Origin: Psychromonas marina
GTDB lineage: Bacteria > Pseudomonadota > Gammaproteobacteria > Enterobacterales > Psychromonadaceae
DNA: 64,000 nucleotides
Assembly (NCBI RefSeq): GCF_030161115.1
Contig: NZ_BSPQ01000001.1
Span: 558,001-622,000, forward strand
Direction of reading: 5' to 3'
Below, in pieces: positions 55,807 through 64,000 of this stretch. The notes under the pieces were generated by a model. That model saw only the letters and a list, made by a program, of their open reading frames with translations. It made no database searches and was not told where the DNA came from. The translations under genes and the position numbers were made by a program. The number at the start of each line of letters is the position of its first letter. The first letter of the stretch is position 1.

Positions 55807-56271
55807 ATGTCACTAGACAGAATAGATCGTAATATATTACGAGAGCTACAAAAAAATGGCCGTATTTCTAATGTAGAACTCTCTCAAAAGATAGGATTGA
55901 GCCCTACCCCTTGCCTAGAAAGAGTAAAGCGACTTGAAAAACAGGGCGTCATTAAGTCCTATACTGCGCTGCTTGACCCTCAGTATTTAAATGCTTCACT
56001 ACTGGTCTATATTGAGTTAACGCTACAACGCTCAAGTCCGGATGTATTTGAACGCTTTAATGAAGCAGCCAAGCAACTCGACTCTATCTTAGAATGTCAT
56101 TTGGTCTCTGGTGATTTTGATTATCTATTAAAAACCCGAGTCGCAGATATGTCGGCCTATCGCAAAGTACTCAGCGAAACCCTGCTTTCACTACCCGATA
56201 TTAAAAGCTCTCGCACCTACGTGGTAATGGAAGAAGTTAAATATTTAACTTCTATCAATATTGACAACTAG
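55807..56271 (+). CDS. lrp: Lrp, leucine-responsive regulator
   Basis: A 154-residue Lrp/AsnC regulator nearly identical in feel to E. coli Lrp (LDRIDRNILRELQKNGRISN, then LSPTPCLERVKRLEKQGVI). An effector/RAM domain follows with ECHLVSGDFDYLLKTRV and SRTYVVMEEVK. It lacks the first ten or so basic residues of E. coli Lrp. The start at 55807 has AAAGGA nine bases upstream. It is separated from ald by 197 AT-rich bases with TTGACTGTA / AACAGTCAA arms at 55708-55716 and 55765-55773. Confidence 0.93.
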   Translation: MSLDRIDRNILRELQKNGRISNVELSQKIGLSPTPCLERVKRLEKQGVIKSYTALLDPQYLNASLLVYIELTLQRSSPDVFERFNEAAKQLDSILECHLVSGDFDYLLKTRVADMSAYRKVLSETLLSLPDIKSSRTYVVMEEVKYLTSINIDN

Positions 56272-56385
56272 CCCCTAAAAATAAAAATCTCCCTCTCCCT
56301 TAATTTATGACCCTTCAGCTAAAAACAGCAGGGTCATAAAGACAATAAAGTCTATTGACGCTATTTCCTTACTTTAAATATGGCA

Positions 56386-56422
56386 ATAGCTATTTACTAT
56401 CAATCCAATTGAAACTAACAAT
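56386..56422 (+). promoter_or_regulatory. OxyR-like 37-bp binding site before ahpC
   Basis: Two 15-base halves, ATAG-N7-CTAT (56386-56400) and ATTG-N7-CAAT (56408-56422), are separated by seven bases. This is the exact spacing of the OxyR tetramer site. The first half matches nine of ten consensus positions and the second seven of ten. It directly abuts the predicted -35 box. Confidence 0.72.
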
Positions 56423-56451
56423 TTTACCTATCATAACTTTTCTCACATAAT
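56423..56451 (+). promoter_or_regulatory. Predicted ahpC promoter
   Basis: TTTACC and CATAAT are separated by 17 bases, 63 bases before the ahpC start. OxyR bound just upstream would contact polymerase, as at known class I activated promoters. Confidence 0.6.
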
Positions 56452-56514
56452 GCTTGCCATGGATGAGCAACAAGCTCCCAACTTAACTAACCAATGACTT
56501 AATAGGAATACAAA

Positions 56515-57072
56515 ATGATTAATACTGAAATTAAACCGTTTAACGCAACTGCTTTCAAACAAGGCGAATTCGTAGAGATCTCTGAGCAAGATGTTAAAGG
56601 CAAATGGTCTATCTTCTTCTTCTACCCTGCTGACTTTACTTTTGTATGCCCTACTGAGCTTGGTGACGTTGCAGACCATTACGAAGAGCTTCAAAAACGT
56701 GGCGTAGAAGTTTTCTCTGTATCTACTGATACACACTTCACACACAAAGCATGGCACGATAGCTCTGAAACAATCGGTAAAATCAACTACTTCATGGTTG
56801 GTGACCAATCAGGCAACCTAACAAATAACTTCAACGTAATGCGTGAAGGTCAAGGCCTTGCTGACCGTGCTACTTTCTTAGTTGACCCAGAAGGTATCAT
56901 CCAAGCAATGGAAATTACTGCTGAAGGCATTGGCCGTGATGCTGAAGACCTAATGCGTAAAGTGAAAGCAGCACAATATGTTGCAGCTAACCCAGGTGAA
57001 GTATGCCCAGCTAAATGGAAAGAAGGCGAAGCAACACTTGCTCCTTCACTAGACTTAGTAGGCAAAATCTAA
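56515..57072 (+). CDS. ahpC: AhpC, alkyl hydroperoxide reductase peroxiredoxin
   Basis: Typical two-cysteine peroxiredoxin that reduces peroxides. The 185-residue protein has peroxidatic Cys45 in [19 protein letters not shown] and resolving Cys164 in [12 protein letters not shown]. Codon use looks strongly biased toward preferred codons, as expected for a highly expressed gene. A hairpin overlaps its stop codon. ahpF lies 199 bases downstream. Confidence 0.97.
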   Translation: MINTEIKPFNATAFKQGEFVEISEQDVKGKWSIFFFYPADFTFVCPTELGDVADHYEELQKRGVEVFSVSTDTHFTHKAWHDSSETIGKINYFMVGDQSGNLTNNFNVMREGQGLADRATFLVDPEGIIQAMEITAEGIGRDAEDLMRKVKAAQYVAANPGEVCPAKWKEGEATLAPSLDLVGKI

Positions 57073-57107
57073 TTTAAAGTCTCCTTAAAGGAATCTTAAA
57101 TTAGATT
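57066..57107 (+). repeat. Inverted repeat spanning the ahpC stop codon
   Basis: AATCTAATTTAA (57066-57077) and TTAAATTAGATT (57096-57107) are exact 12-base complements. Between them TCCTT-A-AAGGA can pair again. The left arm contains the TAA stop. No T run follows, so it is more likely an mRNA-stabilising or processing hairpin than a terminator. Confidence 0.65.
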
Positions 57108-57115
57108 GAAATAAT

Positions 57116-57145
57116 GCCTCAGTCTTGTTTAACAAGGTCTGAGGC
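57116..57145 (+). terminator. Probable partial terminator between ahpC and ahpF
   Basis: GCCTCAG-T-CTTGTT / AACAAG-GT-CTGAGGC hairpin with a small bulge, followed by CATTTAATAATCGTTTTTC. The T run is late, so read-through to ahpF is plausible, giving more ahpC than ahpF message. Confidence 0.6.
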
Positions 57146-57271
57146 CATTTAATAATCGTTTTTCATTCTCTATAAATTTTTTTGAAAGTCGATTTTTAAA
57201 TGAAATAAATTGCTAATAACGTATCGATAAGCGACTGCCATTTAGCAGCAAGTAAGAGATAAGGTGACACT

Positions 57272-58873
57272 ATGTTAGATCAAAATATGAAAGCACAACT
57301 AAAAGCGTACTTAGAAAACTTAAAAACAGAAGTACACCTTGTTCTTAGCCTTGATGAAAGTGATACAGCGCAAAAATTATTAACCTTAGCCAATGATATC
57401 GCTTCATTACATGACAAAATCATCGTTATTGAAGACGCAACAGCAAGTACGCGTAAGCCAATTATGCAAGTAGTCAACCCTACTAAACAAACAGCGATTG
57501 GTTTTGCAGGTTTACCGATGGGCCACGAATTCACTTCATTAGTATTAGCGCTATTACATAGCGGTGGTCACCCAATGAAGTTAGAAGCAGAGGTAATTGA
57601 GCAAATTGCTAATCTAGAAGATGCAATGAACTTTGAAGTATTTATCTCATTGAGCTGCCAAAACTGCCCGGATGTTGTTCAAGCCCTCAATATGATGGCT
57701 GCGACTAATCCAAAAATTAAAACCACCATGATTGATGGCGCCGCATTCCAAGATGAAGTGGCTGAGCGTAACATCATGGCAGTACCAAGCGTTTACCTAA
57801 ACGGTGAAGTGTTTACGCAGGGGCGTATTTCATTAACTGAAATATTAAACAAAGTAGATACTGGTGCAGGCAAAAAGAAAGCTGCGGCATTGAATGAAAA
57901 AGAACCTTACGAAGTGCTCGTTGTTGGCGGCGGGCCAGCGGGTGCATCCGCAGCAATCTATGCAGCACGTAAAGGTATTCGTACTGGCGTAGTCGCTGAG
58001 CGTTTCGGCGGGCAAGTAATGGATACGATGAGTATCGAAAATTTTATATCTGTTAAAGAAACACAAGGTCCAAAATTAGCAGCGGCACTGGAAGAGCACG
58101 TTAAGCAATACAACGTCGATATCATGAGCGAACAGCGTGCTGACGGATTAGTCAGTGCAGAAAAAACAGAAGATGGTTACATTCATGTTGAACTTGAAAG
58201 TGGCGCAACCTTAAAAAGCCGTAGCGTTATCTTATCTACCGGTGCGCGCTGGAGAGAGATGAATGTACCCGGTGAGCAAGAATACCGTAACAAAGGCGTT
58301 GCTTACTGCCCACACTGTGATGGCCCACTATTTAAAGGCAAAAAAGTTGCTGTAATCGGTGGTGGTAACTCTGGTATCGAAGCGGCTATCGATTTAGCAG
58401 GCATTGTTGAACAGGTAACAGTTTTAGAATTTGCTGATACGCTACGCGCCGACCAAGTGTTAGTCGACAAAGCAAATAGCATGAATAATATTTCTATTAT
58501 CAAAAGCGCACAAACAACCGAAGTGATTGGTGATGGTACACGTGTTAATGCACTTAACTATATTGACCGTGTTACTGGTGAAGCAAAACAGATTGAACTT
58601 GCTGGTATTTTTGTACAGATTGGCTTGATACCAAACAGTGACTTCTTAAAAACAAGTGGTGTAACTTTATCATCACGTGGTGAGATTGAAGTAAACGCAA
58701 AAGGTGAAACCTCAGTAGCGGGTGTATTTGCAGCTGGCGATGTAACCACTGTGCCTTACAAACAGATCATCATTGCAATGGGTGAAGGGTCAAAAGCAAG
58801 CTTAAGTGCATTTGACCACCTAATCCGCACACCAGCACCAACAGTAAAAGCTAAAGAAGCTGTATTCGCGTAA
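57272..58873 (+). CDS. ahpF: AhpF, NADH:peroxiredoxin reductase
   Basis: Flavoprotein that re-reduces AhpC. The 533-residue protein has an N-terminal twin-thioredoxin-fold domain (about 1-200) with redox pair Cys129/Cys132 in [10 protein letters not shown]. The FAD-binding [16 protein letters not shown] is at about 217-232 and the thioredoxin-reductase-type pair Cys346/Cys349 is in [12 protein letters not shown]-binding VIGGGNSG follows. The ahpC-ahpF order is as in E. coli. Confidence 0.97.
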   Translation: MLDQNMKAQLKAYLENLKTEVHLVLSLDESDTAQKLLTLANDIASLHDKIIVIEDATASTRKPIMQVVNPTKQTAIGFAGLPMGHEFTSLVLALLHSGGHPMKLEAEVIEQIANLEDAMNFEVFISLSCQNCPDVVQALNMMAATNPKIKTTMIDGAAFQDEVAERNIMAVPSVYLNGEVFTQGRISLTEILNKVDTGAGKKKAAALNEKEPYEVLVVGGGPAGASAAIYAARKGIRTGVVAERFGGQVMDTMSIENFISVKETQGPKLAAALEEHVKQYNVDIMSEQRADGLVSAEKTEDGYIHVELESGATLKSRSVILSTGARWREMNVPGEQEYRNKGVAYCPHCDGPLFKGKKVAVIGGGNSGIEAAIDLAGIVEQVTVLEFADTLRADQVLVDKANSMNNISIIKSAQTTEVIGDGTRVNALNYIDRVTGEAKQIELAGIFVQIGLIPNSDFLKTSGVTLSSRGEIEVNAKGETSVAGVFAAGDVTTVPYKQIIIAMGEGSKASLSAFDHLIRTPAPTVKAKEAVFA

Positions 58874-58893
58874 AACAGTTAAAATAAGCAACT

Positions 58894-58933
58894 AAAAAAG
58901 CCTAATCAGTTCATACTGACTAGGCTTTTTTTT
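58894..58933 (+). terminator. Terminator of ahpF
   Basis: AAAAGCCTA-A-TCAGT-TCAT-ACTGA-C-TAGGCTTTT hairpin with one mismatch and a following T run, 21 bases after the ahpF stop. Confidence 0.88.
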
Positions 58934-59100
58934 ACCTCAAGAAAAATGAGAAAATAGAATGCGTTAAAACAGATAAATTCCCACCTACATCAGCCTAGCC
59001 TGTCACTGAAACTACCCCAAAAGCCACTTTTGTGTATAATGCCGCACCTTTTAAATCATATAATATGATTATTTTTCAAAAATATTTTCTCGGAAAACTT

Positions 59101-59979
59101 ATGCAACAAAAATCCATTAGTCAGGCCATCTTATTATTAGTGCTGGCTAATCTGCTTGCCTCTCTTTCAGACGTATCACTGAAAGTACTGAATGGTGAAG
59201 TGCCTACCTTTCAATACGTATTCATTCGCCAATTTATAAGTTTATTTTTTATTCTTCCATTTTGGCTAAAACTACCCAAAGAGAAATATAGAGAGGGTTG
59301 TTGTAAAATTACATTTTGGCGTGCACAGTTTATCGTTGGAGGAAGTGCCTGCGCAATGGTAGCGATTACTCACTTAACTTTGGCAACGGCTAACGCGATG
59401 TTCTATGTTGCACCGTTGATGATGTTACCAATGTCGATTTTTTTACTCAAAGAGACGCCACCACTGGGTAAATATATTGCAACTGGTATTGGTTTTATTG
59501 GTGTATTGATTGTGTTGCGACCCGATCAGTTTCATTGGGCAGCTATTTTTGCATTAGGTAGTGCACTAACCATGGCGGTGTGTAATATTTTTATTCGTCG
59601 TTTACCACCAGAGCAGCACCTCATTTCCACCCTATTTTGGACAACTATAATGACTTTGCCGGTCGCATTTTTACTCGCACTAACACAATGGGAAAGTGTT
59701 TCTTGGACCAATATTATGTGGATAGTGGCGATCAATATATTTGTACTGGGTTATCACGCATTAGTGGTTATCGCTTATAAAAAATCAGCGGTAAGCAATA
59801 TTGCATTAGCAGAATACTCTGGCCTCGCTTTTGTCACGCTATTTGGTATTTTATGGTTTGATGAGATTCCAGATCTGTTAACTGCGATCGGTATTCTATT
59901 AATTGTGATTCCGATGATGCCACTGCCATGGAAAAAATGGCTTAGTAAAAAAGGCTCAACAAGTGAAACTCCTCTATAG
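59101..59979 (+). CDS. EamA-family (DMT) transporter
   Basis: A 292-residue inner-membrane protein with ten predicted helices in two EamA repeats. I chose the ATG at 59101 (MQQKSISQAILLLVLANLLA). An ATG 69 bases upstream adds a peptide unlike the family. A typical stretch is IRQFISLFFILPFWLKLP. Members export amino acids or other metabolites, and the substrate cannot be told here. It stands alone. Confidence 0.85.
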   Translation: MQQKSISQAILLLVLANLLASLSDVSLKVLNGEVPTFQYVFIRQFISLFFILPFWLKLPKEKYREGCCKITFWRAQFIVGGSACAMVAITHLTLATANAMFYVAPLMMLPMSIFLLKETPPLGKYIATGIGFIGVLIVLRPDQFHWAAIFALGSALTMAVCNIFIRRLPPEQHLISTLFWTTIMTLPVAFLLALTQWESVSWTNIMWIVAINIFVLGYHALVVIAYKKSAVSNIALAEYSGLAFVTLFGILWFDEIPDLLTAIGILLIVIPMMPLPWKKWLSKKGSTSETPL

Positions 59980-60355
59980 ATATTGAGTTAGCGATGGCAA
60001 AAAAGCACAATCTGATCTTGTACTGAATAGAGTAAAAAGTGATGAGCTATTATCTTTAAGTCATCAGAACAGATCTTTTATCATTCAACTAGCACCCCAC
60101 AATATTTCATGAGAGGTAAATATCCTCTCATGACTCATTAAAGTACCTAATAAAACTCATATTCAGTTATAACGCGCAATTCTTCAAAATAAGCATTTTG
60201 TATAAAACAACAAGGTTAATTTCAACTAATATAAGATGATGATGGATCATTTTTTAACTAAAATATATTCTATCTCTTTACTTTTCTCCCCCTTGCCGCT
60301 GAATTAATATAAACCAATACAAATGAAACTATCTATTTTAACGAGGTGATAATTC
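59980..60355. other. 376-base non-coding gap with one hairpin
   Basis: Between the EamA gene and the diguanylate cyclase gene. The clear element is TCATGAGAGG-TAAATAT-CCTCTCATGA, a perfect 10-base stem at 60107-60133. It has no following T run, so its role as terminator is doubtful. The last 150 bases are AT-rich and probably contain the cyclase promoter, with an ACGAGGTGAT ribosome site before the ATG at 60356. I see no gene. Confidence 0.6.
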
Positions 60356-61519
60356 ATGTCTTCTGACCAAGTATATTATTTAACGGTAGCACTAATAAAT
60401 CTTATATTAGCCTTTGCCGGCACACGAATTAAACCTACAGAAGGGAAGGTAAAGGCAACTCTCTTTTTAATCGGCTCATTTTTTGCCTTTGCTATTAGTT
60501 GGTTTTTATACTCTTTACCTTTAACCCTTTTTATTGAAATTACATCGACAATATTTTCCACTATTTTTGTCTGGGGGATAACCATTTTTAGCTTTAAACG
60601 TTGTGCGGTTAAGACCCCATGGCGGTTCATTAGTCTTTTATTTTTACTCAATATCATCGCTCAAACATTTTTTACCCTTGAAGGTAAATTAAGCTACGTA
60701 ATGCATACTGGCAGTCTATTCATTCCCATCGCTTTTTGTTTATGTGGCTACCTTTTCTTACATAAAAAAGCACAGAGAACTCCGTCTGATATTATCGTTG
60801 CCTACACCTTTTTTTTCTTGGTCATCGTACTGATCACCCGATCCATACTTTTAGAGACATCCTCAGAACTGTTTAGCCTAACAATTGCCTCAACTCAGAT
60901 TATATGGCCTATTTTTTCGGTGATATTAGGTGTTTTTTTATTACTCAGTTATACAGAGGAAGTGCAACAGAAGTTAACCAAAGAGTCGATAACAGACTCT
61001 TTAACTGGATTATTTAATCGTCGTATGTTCGATAATCAATTTAAATCACTATTGACCGCACTTTCCCGCAACAAAAAATTTGGAGCCTTAATTTATATTG
61101 ATTTAGATAAATTTAAAGCGATAAATGATAAGTATGGGCATAGTGTTGGTGATGGTGTATTGATTGAATTTTCCTTACGCCTTAAGCAATCATCACGGGG
61201 TGAGGAGAGCATCGCAAGAGTGGGCGGTGACGAATTTACCCTGTTAGCAGAGGATATGGGTCAAGATCAGGAAAATGCTTATAAAAATGCCCAACATTTA
61301 GCGTTACGGATACAGGAGATGATGAAAAAGCCGATCGATATTAATGGGCTTATATTGGAAATGAGTTGCAGCATCGGGGTTCATATTTTAACACCAGATT
61401 CAAAGGATACGCAGCGGGAGGTTAGTGCGGCAGATACCGCAATGTATCAAGCTAAAAAAAGCAAACAAGGCGGTATCGTATTTTCGCATCAATCAAAGCA
61501 GGCAATAGTACTTGTATAG
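60356..61519 (+). CDS. Membrane-bound diguanylate cyclase
   Basis: Makes cyclic-di-GMP from two GTP. The 387-residue protein has six to seven membrane helices over residues 5-200, with no recognised sensor domain, and then a GGDEF domain from about 210. Substrate-binding DSLTGLFNRRMFD and the metal-binding IDLDKFKAINDKYGHSVGD are intact. The catalytic RVGGDEF is at 290-294. The inhibitory-site position has RGEE (281-284) instead of RxxD, a conservative change that may weaken feedback inhibition. No neighbour suggests a specific target. Confidence 0.92.
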   Translation: MSSDQVYYLTVALINLILAFAGTRIKPTEGKVKATLFLIGSFFAFAISWFLYSLPLTLFIEITSTIFSTIFVWGITIFSFKRCAVKTPWRFISLLFLLNIIAQTFFTLEGKLSYVMHTGSLFIPIAFCLCGYLFLHKKAQRTPSDIIVAYTFFFLVIVLITRSILLETSSELFSLTIASTQIIWPIFSVILGVFLLLSYTEEVQQKLTKESITDSLTGLFNRRMFDNQFKSLLTALSRNKKFGALIYIDLDKFKAINDKYGHSVGDGVLIEFSLRLKQSSRGEESIARVGGDEFTLLAEDMGQDQENAYKNAQHLALRIQEMMKKPIDINGLILEMSCSIGVHILTPDSKDTQREVSAADTAMYQAKKSKQGGIVFSHQSKQAIVLV

Positions 61520-61624
61520 CGACATAGGTTGCTTAACTTAAAATAATCTATATTGATGCTACCTTATAATTTGAATTCAATAATATCGCTTATCAGTGAT
61601 AACCGTCACTCTATTTGAGTAACA

Positions 61625-62503
61625 TTAATTATCTTTAACTTCTTCCAGTATAAAATCTCGAAAGACCTGATTTGCTCTAGACAGATAACTATCGCGTCGC
61701 CACGCTAAACTAAGGTCAATAAAAAAAGGCTCAACAAAGGGACGAGTAATGATGCCATCATCATCTTGAATGGTTACTTTCCACATTGGTGAAACGGCAT
61801 AACCTTTGCGTATAACAGATTTAATTAACGGTAAAAGATTACTGGTAAAAGCAACCCTAGGGCGCTCTTTCTCTTTTTGACTAATTTTTTCAATCAACGA
61901 GTGATGGTAGTAACCTTTTCCAAATAGGATCAGCTCATGTTTAAGTAGATCTTTATACTCGATCTGCTCAAACGCCGCGAGAGGATGATCCACTGACATA
62001 GCAACCACCATCTCTTCACGCATCAATTTACCACTTTCAAATTCTGGTGGTAAGTCATGGTCGGCAACAACCCCCAGCTCAAGCTCTCCATCAAGCAGTT
62101 TCTGGCGAATACTACGCGTACCAGAATCGATAATATTTAATTTCAATGCAGGATATTGGTGTTTAAATGCCATTAATAACGGCGGGAAAAAATAAGAACC
62201 GAGCATAGGTGGTACGGCAATTTCGACCTCACCTTGGTCAAGCCCCTCAATCGCCTGCATCGCTAATTTAGCATCTTTAGCTTGCTGAAGAATTTGTCGC
62301 GCATGTTGTAAAAATTGCTGCCCTGCTTCCGTCAGGCTTACCCCTCTTTCGCGACGATGCAATAACGGCATGTTTAATTCAGTTTCTAGTTTTTTAATAC
62401 TGGCACTGATTGCCGGTTGCGCTAAAAATAGGTGTCGAGCTGCTGCTGAAATACTACCCGTTTCAACAATAGTAACAAAATGCTGTAGCTGCCTAAATTC
62501 CAT
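61625..62503 (-). CDS. LysR-family regulator
   Basis: A 292-residue LysR-type regulator. The N-terminal winged helix (MEFRQLQHFVTIVETGSISA, then LAQPAISASIKKLE) is intact, followed by the effector-binding domain (about 90-290) with GEVEIAVPPMLGSYFF. It is divergent from an MFS exporter gene, which it probably controls. The effector is unknown. Confidence 0.93.
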   Translation of the reverse strand: MEFRQLQHFVTIVETGSISAAARHLFLAQPAISASIKKLETELNMPLLHRRERGVSLTEAGQQFLQHARQILQQAKDAKLAMQAIEGLDQGEVEIAVPPMLGSYFFPPLLMAFKHQYPALKLNIIDSGTRSIRQKLLDGELELGVVADHDLPPEFESGKLMREEMVVAMSVDHPLAAFEQIEYKDLLKHELILFGKGYYHHSLIEKISQKEKERPRVAFTSNLLPLIKSVIRKGYAVSPMWKVTIQDDDGIITRPFVEPFFIDLSLAWRRDSYLSRANQVFRDFILEEVKDN

Positions 62504-62530
62504 CTTCCCTCCAATTCAGTCTATTGACTA

Positions 62531-62589
62531 TATCCATACTCACACGCATAAATTATATCTATGGATACCATAAAAACAATATAATTTAT
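62531..62589. promoter_or_regulatory. Nested inverted repeats in the LysR/MFS intergenic region
   Basis: Arms ATAAATTATAT (62548-62558) and ATATAATTTAT (62579-62589) are exact 11-base complements. A second pair TATCCAT (62531-62537) and ATGGATA (62561-62567) is interleaved with them. Dyad symmetry between a LysR gene and its divergent target is where the regulator usually binds. Confidence 0.5.
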
Positions 62590-62643
62590 TTATTGAAGGC
62601 AGATAGCTACTATTAGTTTATTCCTTACCAAGCAGATACGCCC

Positions 62644-63846
62644 ATGAAAAATTTAACCCACTACACGCGATTAGTTTTCTCCGTCTGCCTTTGCTCAGTA
62701 GTTACTTTTTCCAATATTTATTGGCTACAACCTTTATTGCCTGCATTGCAACGTAGCTTTGATATAACCCTGCTAGGTGCCAATCTCGCGATGTCTGCGC
62801 CACTATTAGGTATGGGCTTAGGGCTATTAGTTTTTGCAAGTATCTCTGACTCTATTGGTCGCCGTTCGATTCTATTGGTCGGAATGATTGCCGGGCTTGC
62901 TGTCTCTCTTCTCCTACCAGTGGTGGAAAACTACACGTTATTTTTAACACTACGGTTTATACAAGGCGCCCTACTCTCCGTTTGCCCTGCAGTCGCTATT
63001 CCACTGCTCGGAGAAGAGTTACGAAAAAGTTGGTTACCAGCCGCAGTTGGTTATTACATTGCAGCAAATACGCTGGGTGGGATCAGTAGCCGCCTTATTG
63101 CAGGAACAGGTGCTGACTTGTTAGGTAGCTGGCAAGCAACGGGTTATGTAATTGCTGCGATCACCGCTATTTTATTTACTATTGTGTTTTTCATTATCCC
63201 TAAACAACGTCATTTCTCGGTACAAAAATTTAAACTAAAAAACAGTTTAAATACTTATTTCACGCATCTACAACGCCCACAGTTATTGCTGATATATATC
63301 ATCATCGGCTTAGCATTTGGTTGCTTTGTAAATTTATTTAGTTATTTAATGAGCGTATTAGAAGCGGCACCTTATCAACTCCCAAGCTCATTACGTAGTT
63401 TGATATTTGTTACTTTTCTCGGCGGCACCACCAGCGCTTCATTAGCAGGTAAATTTTCTAAAAAACATGGACAAGTAGCAGGGATCGCGATGGGGATATT
63501 TATTATGATCGCTGCAAATATGTTATTGAGTCATAGCAACCTATCGGTGATGATAATCGGTATGATCATGATCTCTTTTGGCTTCTTTTTCTGTCATGCT
63601 CAAGCAAGCACTTTAGTCAGCCGTAGTGTCAAAAAAGGTAAGGGTAGCGCGCAAGCACTATATAGTCTGTTTTATTACAGCGGCGCAAGTTTAGGTGTGT
63701 TTTTCATCGCCCCTTTTTATGAACAATGGGGCTGGCAAGGGGTAATAGCCAGTACAACAACGGCACTCATTATCTGCTTAGGTTTACTGGCACTGTATCA
63801 GGTGAAATTCACTACTCACCATAAGCTGATAACGCCATCTACTTAA
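62644..63846 (+). CDS. MFS transporter (YnfM-like)
   Basis: A 400-residue major facilitator with twelve hydrophobic segments. The family motif A is present between helices 2 and 3 (FASISDSIGRRSILLVG, about 63-79). It resembles the YnfM-type drug/arabinose-exporter branch, which often sits next to a LysR gene. The substrate is not known. A terminator follows. Confidence 0.88.
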   Translation: MKNLTHYTRLVFSVCLCSVVTFSNIYWLQPLLPALQRSFDITLLGANLAMSAPLLGMGLGLLVFASISDSIGRRSILLVGMIAGLAVSLLLPVVENYTLFLTLRFIQGALLSVCPAVAIPLLGEELRKSWLPAAVGYYIAANTLGGISSRLIAGTGADLLGSWQATGYVIAAITAILFTIVFFIIPKQRHFSVQKFKLKNSLNTYFTHLQRPQLLLIYIIIGLAFGCFVNLFSYLMSVLEAAPYQLPSSLRSLIFVTFLGGTTSASLAGKFSKKHGQVAGIAMGIFIMIAANMLLSHSNLSVMIIGMIMISFGFFFCHAQASTLVSRSVKKGKGSAQALYSLFYYSGASLGVFFIAPFYEQWGWQGVIASTTTALIICLGLLALYQVKFTTHHKLITPST

Positions 63847-63869
63847 TTGTTCACCACTTTCATTTTAAA

Positions 63870-63900
63870 TTAACAGTGAGTCGCCATCACTCACTGTTAA
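63870..63900. terminator. Bidirectional terminator at the right end
   Basis: TTAACAGTGAGT / ACTCACTGTTAA, a perfect 12-bp stem with a seven-base loop, between the MFS gene and the partial gene on the opposite strand. T-rich flanks are short. Confidence 0.65.
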
Positions 63901-63905
63901 ACACA

Positions 63906-64000
63906 TTAATATGAAAATTGATCCATAGAAGCGTTATCAATAATCGCCTGCAATTTTAGAAGATCACTCTCAGTACTATCAATTAATTCACTGTTGAAGA
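63906..64000 (-). CDS. C-terminal end of an unidentified gene (partial)
   Basis: On the minus strand the last 30 codons of an open frame enter from the right edge and stop at 63906, reading ...TESDLLKLQAIIDNASMD and ending QFSY. The stretch is helical-looking and directly faces the terminator at 63870, as expected of a real gene end. Too little is present to name it. Confidence 0.45.
   Translation of the reverse strand, partial: FNSELIDSTESDLLKLQAIIDNASMDQFSY

Overview
The window reads as a chromosomal segment of a marine, polar-flagellated gammaproteobacterium of the Alteromonadales/Vibrio neighbourhood. Psychromonas or a close relative is my best guess, made from protein resemblance and gene order and not from a search. 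The DNA is AT-rich and densely coded. I see no rRNA, tRNA, CRISPR array, insertion sequence or phage gene.

Layout. (1) 1-12645, minus strand: a flagellar export/basal-body operon fliE-F-G-H-I-J-K-L-M-N-O-P-Q-R-flhB. It is driven by a good sigma-54 promoter before fliE and is cut by the left edge inside flhB. (2) 12809-13824: a small LPP20-like lipoprotein gene and the wreck of a cyclic-di-GMP phosphodiesterase gene. (3) 13993-15781: glnK-amtB for ammonium uptake, with a sigma-54 promoter and two NtrC-like sites 33 bp apart. (4) 15893-19083: dacA-ybeD-lipB-lipA (peptidoglycan carboxypeptidase and lipoate synthesis). (5) 19148-33602: the MSHA-type pilus assembly genes mshH to mshG on the minus strand. 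A plus-strand PLP-enzyme gene splits them, and they end in an overlapping patatin/outer-membrane-barrel gene where the pilin genes would be expected. (6) 33717-39047: rsmC, then a glycogen block with two tandem glgC copies and glgA. (7) 39322-40698: a lipoprotein of four DUF4397-type repeats. (8) 40984-46181: the fructose PTS operon fruB-fruK-fruA divergent from fruR, with three FruR/Cra-type operators between them. (9) 46276-49361: two secreted alginate-lyase-type genes (PL6 and a PF05426 type), followed by an 800-base non-coding stretch. (10) 50160-54229: an HlyD-type/DUF2955 efflux pair, a DUF2999 protein, nfsA and a LEA-type lipoprotein. (11) 54485-58873: ald divergent from lrp, then ahpC and ahpF with a 37-bp OxyR-like site. 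(12) 59101-64000: an EamA transporter, a membrane diguanylate cyclase, a LysR regulator divergent from an MFS exporter, and the last codons of an unidentified gene.

How it fits together. The window suits a coastal bacterium that swims, attaches by a type IV pilus system, digests brown-algal alginate, takes up fructose, stores glycogen, scavenges ammonium and detoxifies peroxide. Cyclic-di-GMP recurs: an intact GGDEF enzyme, a CsrD-like degenerate GGDEF/EAL protein (MshH), a MshE ATPase with the cyclic-di-GMP-binding N-terminal domain, and a decayed EAL gene. Most genes are standard. The parts most worth a second look are the MSHA operon ending in a patatin autotransporter-like gene without pilins, the EAL pseudogene, the tandem glgC copies, the FruR operator layout and the alginate-lyase pair with its long empty upstream region.
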